From: Salinicoccus halodurans
GTDB lineage: Bacteria; Bacillota; Bacilli; Staphylococcales; Salinicoccaceae
DNA: 64,000 nt
Direction of reading: 5' to 3'
NCBI RefSeq assembly: GCF_900114445.1
Contig: NZ_FOTB01000002.1
Location: forward strand, 62,001-126,000
In this document: piece by piece, positions 10,720 through 21,324 of the stretch
How positions within the stretch are numbered: position 1 is the stretch's first letter
Layout: each line of letters opens with the position of its first letter
Notes under the pieces: model-generated
The model's database searches: none
The model's input: only the letters and a program-made list of their open reading frames with translations
What the model was told of the DNA's origin: nothing
Program-made: the position numbers and the translations under genes

Positions 10720-11358
10720 TCAGGCCATGTTGTCAAATGACCCTTCAGGCTCCACGTCAAGGTCAAGGCGTTCTTTTTTACGCCTGACCCGGTACAGACT
10801 ATTCGATACAGTCCTCCGGTCAACTTTCAGATGCCGTGAAATGCCATCCATCGTCCAGCCGTTTCTGAAAAGCCTGAGTATCCTCTGCTCGAACGGTGAA
10901 CATACGCTTTTATCACCGAGAAGATATTCAAGCTGCTCTTCCCTGACCAAAAGCTCCATCGGATCTGTCACAGTCGTGTCGCGGGAGTCCCCCACCTCAA
11001 AATTAATGGTCTGAGCCCTGCGGACGTATTCCCTGGTCCTCGTGGCACTGTATTCTTTTAGACGTTCAAACATCTCAAAACGGATGGAACGCATTACATA
11101 ATGCCGGTATCTTCCCAGCTCATACTCGTACCGGTAGCACAGCCGAAGCGCGGACTCCATCATATCCTGTTCAACATCTTCCCTGTCATTATAGGCATTG
11201 GCGTACTTATGGCTCATCCGGATGATCTGCGGGCGCAAATATCTGTCTATCGCGTTGAATGCCTCCATATTCCCATCGTAGACTTGAATAGCCAGGTGGT
11301 CCAGTTCATCATCCATGCTTTCTTTTATAATAAAATAAAAGCTTGTAATCCGGTACAA
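10720..11358 (-). CDS. sigH: SigH-like RNA polymerase sigma factor (ECF/SigH group)
   Basis: A 212-residue protein located between yacP and rpmG-secE, exactly where staphylococci carry sigH. Region 2 is visible around residues 40-105 (MSHKYANAYNDREDVEQDM, then YRHYVMRSIRFEMFERLKEY) and region 4 around 150-195, with an HTH (WTMDGISRHLKVDRRTVSN). The start is TTG at 11358, seven bases after AGGAGG; MDDELDHL at residue 15 has only a weak site, so the TTG is preferred. SigH orthologues evolve fast, and in Staphylococcus aureus SigH drives competence (com) genes and influences prophage integrase. By position and domain structure this should be the orthologue, but its regulon cannot be read here. 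Confidence 0.85.
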   Translation of the reverse strand: MYRITSFYFIIKESMDDELDHLAIQVYDGNMEAFNAIDRYLRPQIIRMSHKYANAYNDREDVEQDMMESALRLCYRYEYELGRYRHYVMRSIRFEMFERLKEYSATRTREYVRRAQTINFEVGDSRDTTVTDPMELLVREEQLEYLLGDKSVCSPFEQRILRLFRNGWTMDGISRHLKVDRRTVSNSLYRVRRKKERLDLDVEPEGSFDNMA

Positions 11359-11420
11359 AACAACCCCTCCTATACTGTGTTAAACAAATGATAAGAGGGA
11401 TTGCCTTTTAATTCAATATG

Positions 11421-11948
11421 TCAAAAACGGCCGCGCCGCCATTTTTCAAGTTTTGCTTGAACATCTTTGCCGATATCAATTTTCTGCTTTGGCATTTTTT
11501 CATTAATTGCGTCCACTTTTCTGCTGATATTTTTTTCAGCCTCCGACAATGAAATCCACATTTCCCTTGAAGAGATCCGATAGGCACCGAGGGCGAATAT
11601 CGCATTCTGCTCTGTCAGGTCACTCGTCACCACACTGATTTCACACAGGTGCGGATGGTAATTATCATGGACGAATCTTTCAATATACTCATCCGCCGTC
11701 TCTTTTTCTTTTGTGTATACCACCGTCACGCCGTGGAAATCAGCCACACTCTCCTGTGACTTCACTTCATAGGCATCAAACACACAGATGATTTCATATG
11801 TGGCAACAGCCTGATATTCAGATAATGCAGCAAGCACTTTTTCCCGGGGGACAACCATGGAATATAGAGACTCACGATGAAGCTCCTTATTCGCCCCAAT
11901 CAGGTTATAGCCATCCACTACGAGCAGACGCCGTTTCTTCCGTTTCAT
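11421..11948 (-). CDS. rae1: NYN-domain ribonuclease YacP/Rae1
   Basis: A 175-residue PIN-like NYN-domain protein. The acidic motif VVDGYNLIGANK (residues 9-20) opens the active site, and later Asp residues appear in VVTSDLTEQNAIFALGA. The Bacillus subtilis orthologue Rae1 is a ribosome-associated endonuclease that cuts mRNA in the A site. It starts at 11948, two bases after the rlmB stop, so it is translationally coupled within the cysE-cysS-mrnC-rlmB-rae1 unit. Confidence 0.88.
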   Translation of the reverse strand: MKRKKRRLLVVDGYNLIGANKELHRESLYSMVVPREKVLAALSEYQAVATYEIICVFDAYEVKSQESVADFHGVTVVYTKEKETADEYIERFVHDNYHPHLCEISVVTSDLTEQNAIFALGAYRISSREMWISLSEAEKNISRKVDAINEKMPKQKIDIGKDVQAKLEKWRRGRF

Positions 11949-11950
11949 GG

Positions 11951-12691
11951 CTATTCACTTCCGGCGGGATTCTGCCTGCGGTATACTTCATACATCAGAA
12001 GTGCCGCAGACACCGAGGCATTCAGACTCGTGATATGGCCCACCATCGGAATCCGGACGATGAAATCGCATTTTTCCAATGTCTTCCTGCTGATTCCCTT
12101 CCCTTCACTGCCGATGACCAGAGCAGTATTGACATCAGCTGCCAGTTCGCGGTAGTCCATTTTCCCTTTACCGTCACTGCCGGCGATCCAGAACCCTTTT
12201 TCTTTCAACGTATCAATCGTCTGATTGATATTCGTCACTCTGACTACAGGCACATGCTCAATCGCCCCTGTTGAAGTCTTCGCAACTGTATCCGTCAGCT
12301 GGACCGACCTGCGGTTCGGGATGATTACACCGTCGAACCCTGTGGCATCACATGTTCTTAAAATCGATCCCAGGTTATGCGGATCCTCCAACCCATCCAG
12401 AATGACTACATTCGCCCGTCTGCCTTCGATGTTTTCAAGCAGCCTTTCGAGCGGCATATATTCATGCGGACTCGCAAGGGCGATTACACCCTGGTGGCGT
12501 TCATCCGTCAAGCCATCAATTTTATTCTTCGGCACTGCCTGGACGACAATCTTACGCTTTTTGGCTATATCCAGTATTTCCCTGACCTGCCCTTTATTGA
12601 TCGAATCCTGTATCATCACTTTATTGATGTCAGCGCCGCTCTGGAGCGCCTCTTTTACTGCGTGGCGTCCTGCAATCACGGAATCACTCAT
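11951..12691 (-). CDS. rlmB: 23S rRNA 2'-O-methyltransferase RlmB family (SpoU)
   Basis: SPOUT-class methyltransferase expected to methylate G2251 of 23S rRNA. Residues 1-75 form the substrate-binding domain ([16 protein letters not shown]), and motifs [30 protein letters not shown] and [22 protein letters not shown] are the three SpoU motifs, including the knot. The start at 12691 is seven bases after a GGGAGG site; a second ATG two codons upstream overlaps that site. The gene overlaps mrnC by eight bases. Confidence 0.95.
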   Translation of the reverse strand: MSDSVIAGRHAVKEALQSGADINKVMIQDSINKGQVREILDIAKKRKIVVQAVPKNKIDGLTDERHQGVIALASPHEYMPLERLLENIEGRRANVVILDGLEDPHNLGSILRTCDATGFDGVIIPNRRSVQLTDTVAKTSTGAIEHVPVVRVTNINQTIDTLKEKGFWIAGSDGKGKMDYRELAADVNTALVIGSEGKGISRKTLEKCDFIVRIPMVGHITSLNASVSAALLMYEVYRRQNPAGSE

Positions 12692-13073
12692 CGTCATCCC
12701 TCCCTCTTTCTATAATTTTTTCCATCAGAACGTCTATACGATCCTGCGCATCATGCAGTTCCAGCCAGCCGATCAGCGCCTCTATCCCCGAAGCGTTCCG
12801 GTATTCTTTGATGGTTGCATTTTTAGCCCGTGTCGCACTGGATTTGTTACGCGCCTTCTTGGCGATATCCCATTCGTCAGGCGATAAAATCCCTTCATTT
12901 TTCAAATAAAGCAATGCTTCCGATTGCGCGCGCGCACTGACAAGCTTATTCGCTTCCCTGTGCAGCTGCTCCGGCTTTAAATATGGTTTTTCTTTTATCA
13001 GGAATGTGCGGATATAGACGGCGTATACTGCATCTCCCAGAAATGCAAGTGACAAAGACGGGACATCGTCCAT
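12684..13073 (-). CDS. mrnC: Mini-ribonuclease III
   Basis: RNase III catalytic domain without a dsRNA-binding domain, about 129 residues, which matures 23S rRNA in Bacillus. The motif [16 protein letters not shown] (with the catalytic Asp) and the later [11 protein letters not shown] (with the catalytic Glu) are present. The ATG at 13073 lies eight bases after the cysS stop; longer in-frame readings run into cysS. The ribosome-binding site is weak, so coupling to cysS is likely. Confidence 0.92.
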   Translation of the reverse strand: MDDVPSLSLAFLGDAVYAVYIRTFLIKEKPYLKPEQLHREANKLVSARAQSEALLYLKNEGILSPDEWDIAKKARNKSSATRAKNATIKEYRNASGIEALIGWLELHDAQDRIDVLMEKIIERGRDDDE

Positions 13074-13080
13074 AGTAAAC

Positions 13081-14475
13081 CTAGCCACGCCTGAAGCGCA
13101 CGCCTTCCTTAGTATCTTCAAGTACAATGCCCTGCTCTTTCAATGAATCACGGATTTCATCCGCGCGTGCGAAGTCCCGGTTCGCCCTTGCAGTGTTACG
13201 TTCTTCAATCAAAGCCTCGATTTCTTCATCCAGCAGAATTTCCTCCCGGACAAGCCTCACTCCGAGTACCTCGCTGAACATGTCGAATGCATCTACAAAA
13301 GCCTCAAGCACTTCTTTGTCTGTAGTTGCCCCACGCATATATTTGTTGAGCTCAGTAGCCAGTTCATGCCATACGGTAATCGCATTCGCTGTGTTGAAAT
13401 CATCATCCATATGACGTTCGAACGCTGCAATCTTCTCATCTATGATGCTTCGATACAGACCATCGTCTCCGCTGCCTACCGACGTTTCCAGACGCTCTTT
13501 TGCCTGGTGGTAGCTCGACTGGATGCGTTCCAACCCTGCCGCTGCCGCTTCCACGAGTTCACGGTTGTAGTTGATCGGGTTGCGGTAGTGCACGCTGATC
13601 ATGAAAAACCTGAGCACGTTCGGGTCGATTTCTTTGATGATGTCATGCACAAGGATGAAGTTCCCGAGGGATTTGGACATCTTTTCATTATCGATGTTGA
13701 TATAGCCGTTATGCATCCAGTAGTTCGCGAATGTCGCATCCGTCATGCATTCACTTTGTGCAATTTCATTCTCATGGTGCGGGAAAGTCAGATCCTGGCC
13801 GCCCGCATGGATGTCGATTGTATCTCCAAGGTGGCGGCGCGCCATCACGCTGCATTCGATGTGCCAGCCCGGCCGTCCCGCTCCCCACGGAGAATCCCAT
13901 TTAATTTCGCCTTCTTTGGCCTGTTTCCATAAAACGAAATCGAGCGGGTCTTCTTTCTTCTCTCCGGATTCAATCCGTGCGCCCACCTTCAGATCATCTA
14001 CAGACTGGTGGGAGAGTTTGCCATATTCATCAAAAGAGCGCGTTTTAAAATAAACGTCCCCATCAGACTCGTAAGCATGGCCTTTGTCAACGAGCACTTT
14101 GATGAATTTGATGATGTCGTCCATATGATCCATCACCCTGGGATGCTCAGTCGCCCGTTTCACATTGAGTGCGCCGGTATCTTCGAAAAAGGCATCTATG
14201 AACCTGTCTGCAATGACCGGAACCTCTTCCTTGAGCTCAATGGAAGCCTTGATCAGTTTGTCGTCGACATCCGTGAAATTGGATACGTAGTTCACTGTGT
14301 ATCCTTTATACTCCAAATAACGCCTCACCGTATCAAACGCGATGGCGGGTCTTGCATTGCCGATATGGATATAATTGTAGACCGTAGGGCCACATACATA
14401 CATTTTCACTTTGCCGTCTTCGAGCGGCTCGAAGTCTTCCTTTTGTCTCGTTAAAGAGTTAAATATGCGAACCAT
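13081..14475 (-). CDS. cysS: Cysteinyl-tRNA synthetase
   Basis: Class I aminoacyl-tRNA synthetase charging tRNA-Cys, 464 residues. A zinc-binding Cys lies at residue 28 ([10 protein letters not shown]), HIGN at 37-40, the second zinc ligands in [12 protein letters not shown] and [10 protein letters not shown], and KMSKS in the [11 protein letters not shown] loop. It overlaps cysE by 17 bases; both lie downstream of the T-box leader at 15116-15341, so starvation for charged tRNA-Cys should raise both. Confidence 0.98.
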   Translation of the reverse strand: MVRIFNSLTRQKEDFEPLEDGKVKMYVCGPTVYNYIHIGNARPAIAFDTVRRYLEYKGYTVNYVSNFTDVDDKLIKASIELKEEVPVIADRFIDAFFEDTGALNVKRATEHPRVMDHMDDIIKFIKVLVDKGHAYESDGDVYFKTRSFDEYGKLSHQSVDDLKVGARIESGEKKEDPLDFVLWKQAKEGEIKWDSPWGAGRPGWHIECSVMARRHLGDTIDIHAGGQDLTFPHHENEIAQSECMTDATFANYWMHNGYINIDNEKMSKSLGNFILVHDIIKEIDPNVLRFFMISVHYRNPINYNRELVEAAAAGLERIQSSYHQAKERLETSVGSGDDGLYRSIIDEKIAAFERHMDDDFNTANAITVWHELATELNKYMRGATTDKEVLEAFVDAFDMFSEVLGVRLVREEILLDEEIEALIEERNTARANRDFARADEIRDSLKEQGIVLEDTKEGVRFRRG

Positions 14476-15115
14476 TTTCTACCTCGTTTCTGACTTCACT
14501 TCTAAAGTCCTTGATTTCATCTTCTATTCCCAGGATCATGTCCAGAATCGGATCAGGAAGATCAGTCTGGTTCAGATCCCGTGCATTATTCACTTTTTCT
14601 CCCGCCTGTTTGACCACGTGTCCCGGAATACCGACAACTGTGGAATCGCGGGGCACATCATGAAGTACCACCGAGTTGGCGCCTACTTTTGAATTCTCAT
14701 GTATGCGGATGTTACCAAGCACTTTGGCACCTGCAGCGACAAGCACATTGTCATCCACATCCGGGTGCCTTTTCTTTTCTTCTTTACCCGTACCGCCGAG
14801 CGTTACTCCCTGGTAGATCGTCACATTGTTGCCAATCCGGCATGTTTCGCCAATCACTGTCCCCATACCATGGTCTATGAACAGCTTTTTGCCGATTTCA
14901 GCACCAGGATGAATTTCAATCCCGGTAATAAAGCGGCTCACCTGCGAGATGACCCGGGCACTTGTCGTAAAATTCCTCTTATAGAGCCGGTGCGCCAGTA
15001 AATGCGACCACACTGCATGAAGCCCGGAATACGTAAAGAATACTTCAAAGCGATTCTTTGCCGCCGGATCCATTTCAAGTACCATGTCGATATCTTCTTT
15101 TATTCTGCCAAACAC
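14459..15115 (-). CDS. cysE: Serine O-acetyltransferase
   Basis: Converts L-serine and acetyl-CoA to O-acetylserine, the substrate of CysK (51.5-52.5 kb). It is 218 residues with an N-terminal helical domain and a left-handed beta-helix of hexapeptide repeats ([20 protein letters not shown], then [10 protein letters not shown]). The His of FIDHGMG and the downstream loop are the active-site region. The start is GTG at 15115, seven bases after GGAGGG. This is the short Gram-positive form. Transcription is expected to be controlled by the Cys T-box just upstream. Confidence 0.96.
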   Translation of the reverse strand: MFGRIKEDIDMVLEMDPAAKNRFEVFFTYSGLHAVWSHLLAHRLYKRNFTTSARVISQVSRFITGIEIHPGAEIGKKLFIDHGMGTVIGETCRIGNNVTIYQGVTLGGTGKEEKKRHPDVDDNVLVAAGAKVLGNIRIHENSKVGANSVVLHDVPRDSTVVGIPGHVVKQAGEKVNNARDLNQTDLPDPILDMILGIEDEIKDFRSEVRNEVENGSHI

Positions 15116-15341
15116 TGCTCATCCCTCCAAGTCTGTTGATATAAATAAAAAGCCCCTGTCCCAATGATAGGACAGAGGCGCGAGCTGCACGGTTCCACTC
15201 TGTTTGCAAACTGAAAAGCCATCTGCACTTTAGATTATAAAATTATATATAGAGTGCAATTCTGATCAGTGAGCGGTTATCCTTTCAGCACCCGGACAAT
15301 CTCTGTTTTCCGCCAATGACCATACTCCTGGTCCCTATATC
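15116..15341 (-). promoter_or_regulatory. T-box leader of cysE-cysS, probable Cys specifier
   Basis: The T-box core GTGGAACCGTGCAG is read on the minus strand near 15186-15200. It is followed by a strong terminator (15146-15179: GCCTCTGTCC against GGACAGGGGC, then TTTTT). Upstream are an AGGAGTATG segment resembling the stem I K-turn and GAATTGCAC, where TGC (15256-15258) would be a Cys specifier codon. T-boxes sense uncharged tRNA, which matches cysE and cysS below. The specifier assignment is inference from position and pathway. Confidence 0.85.
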
Positions 15342-15347
15342 GTCTTT

Positions 15348-15376
15348 ATCATAAGCCATATGCATCCCGCCCGCAA
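15348..15376 (-). promoter_or_regulatory. Promoter of the cysE-cysS T-box transcript
   Basis: TTGCGG (15371-15376) and TATGAT (15348-15353) on the minus strand are 17 bases apart, 14 bases after the gltX stop. No separate gltX terminator is visible, so gltX read-through would also enter the T-box. Confidence 0.6.
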
Positions 15377-15389
15377 GATGTTTGTCTGA

Positions 15390-16841
15390 TCACTTGAGTT
15401 TTGCGATGCGTTCGAGCGTCTTCTCTTTGCCGATCAGGGAAATTGTATCCGGAAGTTCCGGTCCTCTTGTCTGGCCGGTCACAGCCACACGGATCGGCAT
15501 GAAGAGCTTCTTGCCTTTATACCCGGTGGATTTCTGGACATCTTTGATTGCAGCTTTGATCTGTTCAGGTGAGAAGTCCTCCAGTTCACTGAAGCGTGCA
15601 TGGAGTGCCGTCATCAATTCCGGTATGTGCTCGTCTGAGATCACTGCATTTGCCGCTTCGTCAAACTCGATATCCTCTTTGAAGAACTGCTCGGAAAGTG
15701 TTGTGATTTCGCCGGCAAAACTCATCTGTTCCTGGTAGAGCGCCACAAGCTTACGCGCCCAGTCCATTTCAGCTTCAGATGCATTCTCCTCGATAAGTCC
15801 TTCTTTTATCAGATGTGGCAACGCCATTTCAAATACGGTTTCGGTATCCTTTTCTTTCATGTACTGGTTGTTGATCCACGTCAGTTTCTGCTTATCGAAG
15901 AATGCAGGAGATTTGGACAGACGTTTTTCATCAAACAACTCGATGAATTCTTCCTTGGAGAAGATTTCCTCTTCCCCTTCCGGCGTCCAGCCGAGCAGCG
16001 CAATGAAGTTGAAAAGCGCTTCAGGCAGATAACCCAGATCTTTGTACTGCTCGATAAACTGGATGATTGAACCATCACGTTTCGACAGCTTTTTCTTATC
16101 TTCGTTGACAATCAGCGTCATATGGCCGAACTTAGGTTCTTCCCAGCCGAAAGCTTCATAGACCATCTGTTGTTTGGGAGTATTGGAAATATGATCATCC
16201 CCGCGAAGAACATGTGAGATTTCCATGTAATGGTCATCCACAACCACCGCGAAGTTGTAAGTCGGCACACCATCTTTTTTCACGATGACCCAGTCACCGA
16301 TGCCATTGGATTCAAACGAAACCTCGCCTTTGACAATATCATTGAATGTGTAGGTCTTGTCTTTCGGCACACGGAGCCTGATGCTCGGCTCCCTGCCTTC
16401 GTCAATCAGCGCCTGCTCCTCTTCCGCACTCAGATTGGCATGTTGTCCGCCGTAACGCGGCATCTCACCACGGGCGATCTGCGCTTCACGTTCAGCTTCC
16501 AGTTCCTCAGAAGTCATATAGCAGCGGTACGCTTTATCTTCATCCAGTAGCTGCTGCACGAGCGGATCATAAATATGTCCGCGTTCGGATTGGCGATACG
16601 GTCCGTAACCGCCATCCTGATCGACACCCTCGTCCCATTCAAGTCCAAGCCATTTCAAATAGTGAAGTTGGGATTCCTCTCCCGTTTCCACATTTCTCGC
16701 TTTGTCAGTGTCCTCGATGCGGATGATGAAATCCCCGCCGTGGTGACGTGCAAATAAGTAGTTGAACAGTGCAGATCTCGCGTTGCCGATGTGCAGATAT
16801 CCCGTTGGACTTGGCGCATATCTTACTCTGACTTTATCCAT
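15390..16841 (-). CDS. gltX: Glutamyl-tRNA synthetase
   Basis: Class I synthetase of 483 residues; in this lineage it is usually non-discriminating and also charges tRNA-Gln with Glu. It begins [20 protein letters not shown], with HIGN at 17-20, and carries the KLSKRDG loop near residue 250. The ATG at 16841 is seven bases after GGAGG; the longer in-frame reading upstream runs into ispF. It overlaps ispF by eight bases. Confidence 0.97.
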   Translation of the reverse strand: MDKVRVRYAPSPTGYLHIGNARSALFNYLFARHHGGDFIIRIEDTDKARNVETGEESQLHYLKWLGLEWDEGVDQDGGYGPYRQSERGHIYDPLVQQLLDEDKAYRCYMTSEELEAEREAQIARGEMPRYGGQHANLSAEEEQALIDEGREPSIRLRVPKDKTYTFNDIVKGEVSFESNGIGDWVIVKKDGVPTYNFAVVVDDHYMEISHVLRGDDHISNTPKQQMVYEAFGWEEPKFGHMTLIVNEDKKKLSKRDGSIIQFIEQYKDLGYLPEALFNFIALLGWTPEGEEEIFSKEEFIELFDEKRLSKSPAFFDKQKLTWINNQYMKEKDTETVFEMALPHLIKEGLIEENASEAEMDWARKLVALYQEQMSFAGEITTLSEQFFKEDIEFDEAANAVISDEHIPELMTALHARFSELEDFSPEQIKAAIKDVQKSTGYKGKKLFMPIRVAVTGQTRGPELPDTISLIGKEKTLERIAKLK

Positions 16842-17325
16842 TATGATTCCTCCATTTTTCAAGTAGGACGACCGCTTCAGATGCGATACCTTCGCCTCTG
16901 CCGGTAAAACCAAGCTTTTCTGTAGTAGTCGCCTTAATATTAACATTGCTTAAATCCGTCTTCAAAAGAGAAGCGGAGACTTGCCGCATCTCATCTATAT
17001 AAGGTCTGAACTTCGGTTTTTCAGCCATGATCACAGCATCAATGTTACCGAGCCTGTATCCTTTTCGTTCCATCATATCCACAACTTCAGACAGCAGCAC
17101 TTTAGAATCCATATCCTTGTACGCCTCATCCGTGTCAGGGAAAAACTTGCCGATGTCCCCAAGCGCCAGTGCACCGAGGATGGCATCCGCCATTGTATGC
17201 AGCAGAACGTCGGCATCCGAGTGGCCTTTCAATCCAAGCTCATGCGGGATTTCAATCCCTCCGATGATAAGAGGCCTCCCCTCTGCGAAAGCGTGGACAT
17301 CAAAACCGTGGCCAATTCTAAACAT
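16834..17325 (-). CDS. ispF: 2-C-methyl-D-erythritol 2,4-cyclodiphosphate synthase
   Basis: Fifth step of the MEP isoprenoid pathway. It is 163 residues; metal-binding Asp9 and His11 lie in GHGFDVHAF, and [21 protein letters not shown] provides the third ligand. TSP-type ends ([20 protein letters not shown]) are intact. It overlaps ispD by eight bases and gltX by eight. Presence of IspD and IspF implies the MEP route, whereas Staphylococcus itself uses mevalonate; see the findings. Confidence 0.96.
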   Translation of the reverse strand: MFRIGHGFDVHAFAEGRPLIIGGIEIPHELGLKGHSDADVLLHTMADAILGALALGDIGKFFPDTDEAYKDMDSKVLLSEVVDMMERKGYRLGNIDAVIMAEKPKFRPYIDEMRQVSASLLKTDLSNVNIKATTTEKLGFTGRGEGIASEAVVLLEKWRNHNG

Positions 17326-18004
17326 CTAATTCACTCTCTTTCTTCAGAATGGATTCAGCAACTTTTAGATCTTCTTCTGTAGTTATCTTAATATTATCAT
17401 AGCTTGACGGAACGACATGCACCCGGTAACCCAGCGCTTCCATCATCATCGAGTCATCTGTGACTGCGAGATTCTGTTCAGCAGCATTTTCATGTGCGTC
17501 CATGATCAGATCGTAGCGGAAAGCCTGGGGTGTATGAACGATTATTACATTCTCCCTATCAACCGTCTCCTGCACCTGATTGTCTGAAATCATCTTGAGC
17601 GTATCTTTCGGTTTCACACCACAGATTACAGAATCATTTTTCACGACTGCCTCAGACAGGGCACTCAGCGTTTCCTGTCTGACAAATGGCCGTGCCCCAT
17701 CATGGATAAATACATAATCTGTCGGGGAGAGCGCCTTCAGGGCATTAAAAATACTGTCCTGCCGTTCTGCTCCGCCGATATGAATCCCTTTCACTTTGGA
17801 AAGACCGGCCAGCATTTCATGAAGGCTGTCAATTTCACCTTCTCTTCCAGCGAGATGAACCGCTTCACAGTTGGGGTCATTTTGAAACTTCTCGACAGTC
17901 ATACGAATAATCGGTGTCTCTCCGATTTTGATGAATATTTTATTAAAATTAATTCCCATACGACTGCCCATTCCCGCAGCTGGAATTATTGCTGTATATT
18001 TCAT
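17318..18004 (-). CDS. ispD: 2-C-methyl-D-erythritol 4-phosphate cytidylyltransferase
   Basis: Third step of the MEP pathway, coupling CTP to MEP. A protein of 228 residues with the nucleotidyltransferase signature [11 protein letters not shown] (residues 8-18) and the diphosphate loop region [10 protein letters not shown]. The C-terminal [15 protein letters not shown] is typical of IspD; it lacks any fused IspF domain, which is a separate gene next door. Translation is coupled to yacL by a four-base overlap. Confidence 0.95.
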   Translation of the reverse strand: MKYTAIIPAAGMGSRMGINFNKIFIKIGETPIIRMTVEKFQNDPNCEAVHLAGREGEIDSLHEMLAGLSKVKGIHIGGAERQDSIFNALKALSPTDYVFIHDGARPFVRQETLSALSEAVVKNDSVICGVKPKDTLKMISDNQVQETVDRENVIIVHTPQAFRYDLIMDAHENAAEQNLAVTDDSMMMEALGYRVHVVPSSYDNIKITTEEDLKVAESILKKESELDV

Positions 18005-19059
18005 TTCTTTCTCGCTTTCTTAGCAAAAATAATTCGACCTGAATTTGTTTGAAGCACGCTTGTCACTTCAATGGTGACCGTCTGGTTAATCAATGATTTC
18101 CCTTCTTCTACAACAACCATTGTACCATCTTTCAGATAACCAACGCCCTGATTTTCCTCTTTACCCGCTTTTGATACAAGCAGATTGAACGAGTCACCCT
18201 GTATGACGACCATTTTAATCGCGTCTGAAAGTTCATTGACGTTGAGTACTTTGATCTGATGAAGCTGGCAGATCTTGTTGAGATTGTAGTCTGTCGTGAT
18301 GATGGCGCCTTTTTCCGCTTTTGCCAGTTCTATCAACTGATGGTCCACATCCAGTTTTTCATAGGTAACGGGCATGATATTAACGTTTTTGCTCAAATCC
18401 TGCAAAGCATTGAGCATATCGAGTCCACGCTGACCCTTATCACGCTTTATCGGATCTGTTGCATCTGCAATGAGCTGAAGTTCATCCAGCACGAACTGCG
18501 GGATGACAAGCTCGCCTTCAACAAATCCTGTTTTCATCACATCCACTATTCTACCATCTATAATCGCGCTCGTATCAAGAAATTTCTTCTGGCCCCGGAA
18601 CGCTTCGCCGGTCTCTTTTCCGGCATTGCCTCTCGGGAAAAGATCGAGCACTTCACTGATTTTCTTAAGACCGATCTGAAAACCGAGATAGCCCAGGACG
18701 ACAGCAAGGACGAACGGAATGATATCACCAAAAATCGGGATGTCCATAGTGTTTATCAACAATGAAATTAAGACGGCAATTAAAAGTCCTATGACCATTC
18801 CCAAAGTGGCAAATACGATTTCCGAAAGGTTGCGGTTCATGATCAGCCCTTCGCCTTTTCTTATGAGCGATTCAAATTTCGGCACTGTCCAAAGGAACAG
18901 CAGCAGGAAAAGCAGGCCTCCGACGATGCCATACACAAGAACATTGCCTATTATCGCGGGCACAGCCAACGGGAGTACCTGAACCAGTTCCGGGAACAGC
19001 CAGACTCCGAGTGAAATCCCTATAAGAAAATAAAGTACATATAACAGATATTTCAGCAT
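18001..19059 (-). CDS. yacL: PIN/TRAM-domain membrane protein (YacL family)
   Basis: A 352-residue protein with four predicted membrane helices in the first 130 residues, a PIN nuclease-like domain at about 160-285 (KFLDTSAIIDGRIVDV with two Asp; later IITTDYNLNK) and a C-terminal TRAM domain (about 290-350). In Bacillus and Staphylococcus it follows radA, as here. The PIN Asp residues suggest nuclease activity, but the biological substrate is unknown. Confidence 0.93.
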   Translation of the reverse strand: MLKYLLYVLYFLIGISLGVWLFPELVQVLPLAVPAIIGNVLVYGIVGGLLFLLLFLWTVPKFESLIRKGEGLIMNRNLSEIVFATLGMVIGLLIAVLISLLINTMDIPIFGDIIPFVLAVVLGYLGFQIGLKKISEVLDLFPRGNAGKETGEAFRGQKKFLDTSAIIDGRIVDVMKTGFVEGELVIPQFVLDELQLIADATDPIKRDKGQRGLDMLNALQDLSKNVNIMPVTYEKLDVDHQLIELAKAEKGAIITTDYNLNKICQLHQIKVLNVNELSDAIKMVVIQGDSFNLLVSKAGKEENQGVGYLKDGTMVVVEEGKSLINQTVTIEVTSVLQTNSGRIIFAKKARKK

Positions 19060-19082
19060 ACTGACTTCACCTCCTTATGATT

Positions 19083-20453
19083 TTATTTCACTGCCGCTTT
19101 CAAGGCATCCTTCAACGTGCGCGCACCGATGACTTCAATCCCATCAGGGACATCCAGCCCCTTCATATTCGAAGACGGAATGATTGCGCGTTTAAATCCG
19201 AGTTTCGCCGCTTCGATCAATCTCTGGTCAATTTTCGTTACTCTTCTTACCTCACCGGTCAGTCCGACTTCACCGATGAAACAGTCGTCGCCGCGTACGG
19301 CTGCACCTTTGAAGCTCGATGCGATGCTGACAATGATGCTCAAGTCCACCGCCGGCTCTTCCAGCTTCCCACCGCCGGCAACTTTGATATAGGCATCGTG
19401 CTGCTGCATGAGCAGCCCTTCGCTTTTCTCCAGCACCGCCATGAGAAGCGACAGCCGGTTGTGATCTATCCCCGTCGCCATCCGCCTCGGGTTATGGAAA
19501 TGCGTGGGTGTGACGAGGGCCTGCACTTCCACAAGCATCGCCCGTGTTCCTTCCATTGTTGCAACAATCGCTGAACCCGGTACGTTTTTGGAACGCTCCT
19601 CCAAAAAGATTTCCGACGGATTCAATACTTCCGCAAGGCCGACGTTCTTCATTTCGAACATGCCCATTTCGTTCGTTGAACCGAAACGGTTTTTGACTGC
19701 CCTTAGAATACGATAGGTATGATGCTGGTCCCCTTCGAAATAGAGCACTGTGTCCACCATATGCTCCAGCATCCTCGGACCGGCTATCTGACCTTCCTTC
19801 GTCACATGGCCGACGATGAACGTTGCAATATTGCCGCTCTTTGCGATATTCATAAGGCTTTGTGTACATTCACGGACTTGGGAGACACTGCCCGGGGCAC
19901 TTGTGACATCCGGATGGAATATTGTCTGTATGGAGTCAATGATGAGAAAATCGGGTTTGGTATTTTTGATTTCATCGTGGATATGGAAGAGGTTCGTTTC
20001 ACTGTATACATTAAGATTATCACTTGCTTCAAGCAGACGGTCAGCCCGTAATTTTATCTGCTCGAGTGATTCCTCACCAGAAACATAAAGCACTTCATGT
20101 TCTTCAGATAATTTCAAAGCAGTCTGCAGTAAAATTGTAGATTTACCAATGCCGGGGTCTCCGCCGATGAGTATCAGTGAACCGTCCACAATACCGCCGC
20201 CAAGCACACGGTCGAACTCGCCGCTCTGGGTAAGTGTCCTTGGCGTATGACTCTGTTTGACACGGTCGAGCTTCCGGCTGCGCTGCCGCTCCTGCTGTTC
20301 AGGTTTACCGAATGTTCCCCTGCCAGTGGTCTCTTTATGGACCAGTTTTTCTTCCATCTGGTTCCAGGCGCCGCAGTTGGGACATTTCCCTGCCCATTTC
20401 GGTGATTCATAACCGCAGGCCATACATTCGAATACGTTTTTTGCTTTAGCCAT
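19083..20453 (-). CDS. radA: DNA repair protein RadA
   Basis: RecA-like branch-migration helicase, 456 residues. An N-terminal C4 zinc finger ([20 protein letters not shown]), Walker [11 protein letters not shown], the RadA-specific [11 protein letters not shown] motif and a Lon-like C-terminal domain are in order. The ATG at 20453 gives [10 protein letters not shown], the usual RadA start; the GGAGG lies 11 bases upstream, a little far, and an upstream TTG overlaps that site. Usually radA follows clpC; here a plus-strand gene lies between them. Confidence 0.97.
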   Translation of the reverse strand: MAKAKNVFECMACGYESPKWAGKCPNCGAWNQMEEKLVHKETTGRGTFGKPEQQERQRSRKLDRVKQSHTPRTLTQSGEFDRVLGGGIVDGSLILIGGDPGIGKSTILLQTALKLSEEHEVLYVSGEESLEQIKLRADRLLEASDNLNVYSETNLFHIHDEIKNTKPDFLIIDSIQTIFHPDVTSAPGSVSQVRECTQSLMNIAKSGNIATFIVGHVTKEGQIAGPRMLEHMVDTVLYFEGDQHHTYRILRAVKNRFGSTNEMGMFEMKNVGLAEVLNPSEIFLEERSKNVPGSAIVATMEGTRAMLVEVQALVTPTHFHNPRRMATGIDHNRLSLLMAVLEKSEGLLMQQHDAYIKVAGGGKLEEPAVDLSIIVSIASSFKGAAVRGDDCFIGEVGLTGEVRRVTKIDQRLIEAAKLGFKRAIIPSSNMKGLDVPDGIEVIGARTLKDALKAAVK

Positions 20454-20690
20454 CAGGCACAATTCCTCCAATTTTATTTTTGTTTATTATTACTATTGTA
20501 TTACTATTCAGCATGATTTTAAAGCATGCACTATTCATATGGCTGGAATATTTCATGAAAACGGGGGATTCAGCAGCATTGTCCGATATAAGTGAACGCA
20601 GGACGGTCACCAGATACCCCATACTACTCTCAAACGGTGTATTATTTTATATCATTCCGGGTACTTGCATAAAAAGGCAGGTGAGTTTTC

Positions 20691-21272
20691 ATGAAATATT
20701 CAAAAGAGGAAATCACTGCATTTTTCCGCAGCTTGGACCGGGGAAGATACATGGACGACTATAAAGATGCAGCAAACATGGACAGACCGTTTCCGATCGG
20801 ACATGGTCAGACCATCTCCCAACCTTCACTCGTGTTGAATATGACACTGCATCTGGATCTTGAAAATGACAGCAAAGTGCTGGAAATCGGTACAGGATCC
20901 GGCTTTCAGACCGCTCTTCTGGCAAAATTCTCAAAAAACGTCTATACAGTCGAAAGGATCGAAACCCTTCACAATAAAGCCAGGGAAAGACTTGATAAGG
21001 AAGGATATACCAACATCCATTTTCATCTGGGGGACGGCAGCCAGGGCTGGGAAGAAAATGCTCCTTATGACAGGATCATGGTCACAGCGGCTGCAGAGAA
21101 ATTACCAGAAACCCTCATCTCTCAGCTTGCTCCGGAAGGAAAAATGATCATTCCTGTCGGCGGCACCTTCAGCCAGGAGCTCAGACTGCTCGAAAAAGAC
21201 AGGGATGGCAATATCCAGACCACTCTTCTCGAGCACGTCCGATTCGTCAGGCTTGGAAAGGATACGGATTAG
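20691..21272 (+). CDS. Protein-L-isoaspartate O-methyltransferase family protein
   Basis: A 193-residue class I SAM methyltransferase. The N-terminal GHGQTISQPSLV corresponds to the PCMT substrate/active-site segment (G-x-GQTISQP), motif I is VLEIGTGSGFQTALL, and the C-terminus carries the PVGG segment. In the family it repairs isoaspartyl residues in aged proteins by methylation. It lies divergent from radA and convergent with clpC, with a shared terminator. A GGCAGGTGAG-type site precedes ATG 20691. PCMT is uncommon in Staphylococcus, so this is an insertion into a conserved cluster or a loss elsewhere. Confidence 0.85.
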   Translation: MKYSKEEITAFFRSLDRGRYMDDYKDAANMDRPFPIGHGQTISQPSLVLNMTLHLDLENDSKVLEIGTGSGFQTALLAKFSKNVYTVERIETLHNKARERLDKEGYTNIHFHLGDGSQGWEENAPYDRIMVTAAAEKLPETLISQLAPEGKMIIPVGGTFSQELRLLEKDRDGNIQTTLLEHVRFVRLGKDTD

Positions 21273-21324
21273 AACCGTTCTCAAAGAAACCAAACTGATT
21301 TTCATCAATTGTTCAAACCCGAAT

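Noticed and set aside
20540-20690. Promoter for the PCMT gene and for radA
   Set aside because: No -35/-10 pair of good quality could be found on either strand; TACAAT upstream of radA has only a weak -35.
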